Shown here one piece after another: positions 62,929 to 64,000 of a stretch of 64,000 bases of DNA. The position numbers and the translations under genes are program-made. Location of the stretch: contig CM069594.1 in NCBI GenBank assembly GCA_035771175.1, positions 10,974,620-11,038,619 of the forward strand, written 5' to 3'. Numbering within the stretch: position 1 is the stretch's first letter; each line of letters starts with the position of its first letter. A model generated the notes under the pieces. That model did not search any database. It saw nothing but the letters and a program-made list of their open reading frames with translations, and had not been told where the DNA came from. The stretch comes from Paratinospora sagittata. Its lineage: Eukaryota > Streptophyta > Magnoliopsida > Ranunculales > Menispermaceae.

Positions 62929-63131
62929 ATCATAACAATATATATAGTTTTCATAAATCATAACTATATATATAAATCTAAACTATATAAAACTATATAG
63001 TTTTCTTAGATATATATTTAATACAAATCTTAACTATATATAATTCATATATATGTAGTTCTAAAGATATATATATCTAATGAAATTTTATTCCCCTAAT
63101 TTGGTGGACTTGGGCGGGCCGTGGACCGTAC
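62017..63131 (-). repeat. A3 AT-rich leader with tandem repeats
   Basis: About 1.1 kb, almost all A+T. AATCATAAC starts recur at 62188, 62437, 62658 and 62928 (steps 249, 221 and 270 bp). Each unit carries ATATATAGTTTTCATAAATC, AACTATATATAATTGACATA and GTTCTAGAGATATATATATC-type blocks. No gene. The primer-site end has a GC-rich stretch shared with A1 and A2. Confidence 0.85.
62879..62926. repeat. (TA)n microsatellite
   Basis: Uninterrupted TA run of over 20 units inside the third leader repeat; it accounts for the longer 270-bp unit. Not seen at this length in A1 or A2. Confidence 0.9.
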
Positions 63132-63143
63132 TCTCTGATACCA
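63132..63143 (-). other. A3 primer-binding site (initiator tRNA-Met)
   Basis: Own-strand TGGTATCAGAGA, eleven of twelve bases of the tRNA-Met complement, five bases from the LTR. Confidence 0.85.
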
Positions 63144-63148
63144 TTGAA

Positions 63149-64000
63149 TGTCACACCCCGCCCGGATGCGCCTAAACCGGCGGTACACTCGCAGACGGGG
63201 CGCGCATTTTGAATAATAACAATTGTAACAACAAGATGCGCAATGGAAAATATAAAATACGATACAAATCTGATTTCATTTTATTCAGAATATTTTTGTA
63301 CATAAAATGGTCAAGGGAACATACTCCCCAAAATTCCCAATGAATAATACAAAGGGTACAAAATATGGGCCCCATAAACCTGCACCCTGTCCACCCTAAT
63401 TTCCTGTGAAAAATTGCATAATATTGGAGTGAGCTTAACGAGCTCAGTGGGTAAAATAGTTCGTGAGTATAACAATTAATAAAGCATACTTCAATATCAA
63501 ATATCTTAAATACACACGAGAGCTTCATAATCAATCAATATGTATGTATGCATGACACCATCTCGTAATGGTTTGATGAACGTACATCGCCTGAGTTCAC
63601 GTACAAATGTCCTTCCCCAGGCGTAGCCAGGTTCTCACTGTACGTCCCTCATCAGGAACGATGCTCTGGATTCACGTACTGATGTCCCTTCCCAAGCGTA
63701 GCCGGGTTCTCATTTTACGTCCCTCTCCAGAGAAATATAATGAATAGCGAGCAATGCTCCTAACTATTCTATGAATCATAAACCACATACGTCCCTAGGT
63801 GGTGATATGTATGATGCCAATGCATGAACTGGTCTAGTCTACTAGTCTGGTCTTTTCTTGAAATTTAGACTTACATTGGCAACGTCTGATGATCCTTATC
63901 AGGATTGGTATCACGAAGTGCAAGGTTAGGACATTCAGTATTACTTGTATAAGCTGATAGCTTTCAATAAGACCAACTAGATCAGTCCCCAGTTGAGAGG
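63149..64000 (-). repeat. A3 5' LTR, partial
   Basis: Plus-strand TGTCACACCCCGCCCGG..., collinear with 42189-43050 (3' LTR) and the other family A LTRs, including the duplicated GTACG...GCGTAGCC segment. The U3 end lies beyond the window. Confidence 0.9.

Larger units (their letters stand above)
42189..64000 (-). mobile_element. Element A3: Ty3/gypsy chromovirus, split by element T, runs off the window
   Basis: Third copy of family A on the minus strand. 5' LTR 63149 to beyond 64000, primer site, leader, ORF0 (61991-60439), spacer, gag-pol (59658-57248 continued at 46517-44229), ORF3, polypurine tract, 3' LTR (43599-42189). Element T occupies 46518-57247 inside the reverse transcriptase region. 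The left flank is satellite (GGTGA before the LTR); the right flank is outside the window. Confidence 0.93.

Overview
The window is repeat-only plant DNA. It holds a long-monomer satellite array plus nested Ty3/gypsy LTR retrotransposons, and I find no host protein gene, rRNA or tRNA gene. Plant origin is inferred from four things: chromodomain-type (Tekay/Del-like) gag-pol polyproteins, primer-binding sites complementary to initiator tRNA-Met, AU-rich untranslated regions of plant-intron character, and a heterochromatic nested-insertion layout. The species cannot be named from the sequence.

Layout. (1) 1-16275: tandem satellite, monomer about 1180 bp, 13 complete monomers plus partial ends, with a recent 4697-bp duplication. 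(2) 16276-37541: element A1, a minus-strand chromovirus inserted in the satellite, with its 3' LTR truncated. (3) 24777-35642: element A2, same family and strand, inserted into the AT-rich leader of A1. (4) 37542-42188: a second, more divergent satellite block with a dimeric organisation. (5) 42189 to beyond 64000: element A3, same family and strand, whose pol gene is split by (6) element T, 46518-57247, a different chromovirus with 2.9-kb LTRs and a perfect 5-bp target duplication (TCCTC).

Order of events: the satellite came first; A1 and A3 inserted into it; later A2 inserted into A1 and T into A3. All four elements lie on the minus strand and all are broken by nonsense codons and small indels, many of them C-to-T (or G-to-A) changes of the kind expected from deamination of methylated cytosine.

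The most interesting object is family A. Besides the usual LTR, primer site, gag-pol, polypurine tract and LTR, each of its three copies carries an extra reading frame (ORF0, about 500-530 codons) between the leader and gag, and a small acidic frame (ORF3, up to 166 codons) between pol and the polypurine tract. Both ORF0 and gag begin a few bases after a good plant-type splice acceptor, and the long AT-rich leader looks like plant intron sequence. This suggests, without proof, that alternative splicing chooses which frame is translated. The promoter end of the A2 LTR also carries an expanded array of palindromic 20-bp repeats next to a TATA box. I see no sign that any copy is still autonomous.
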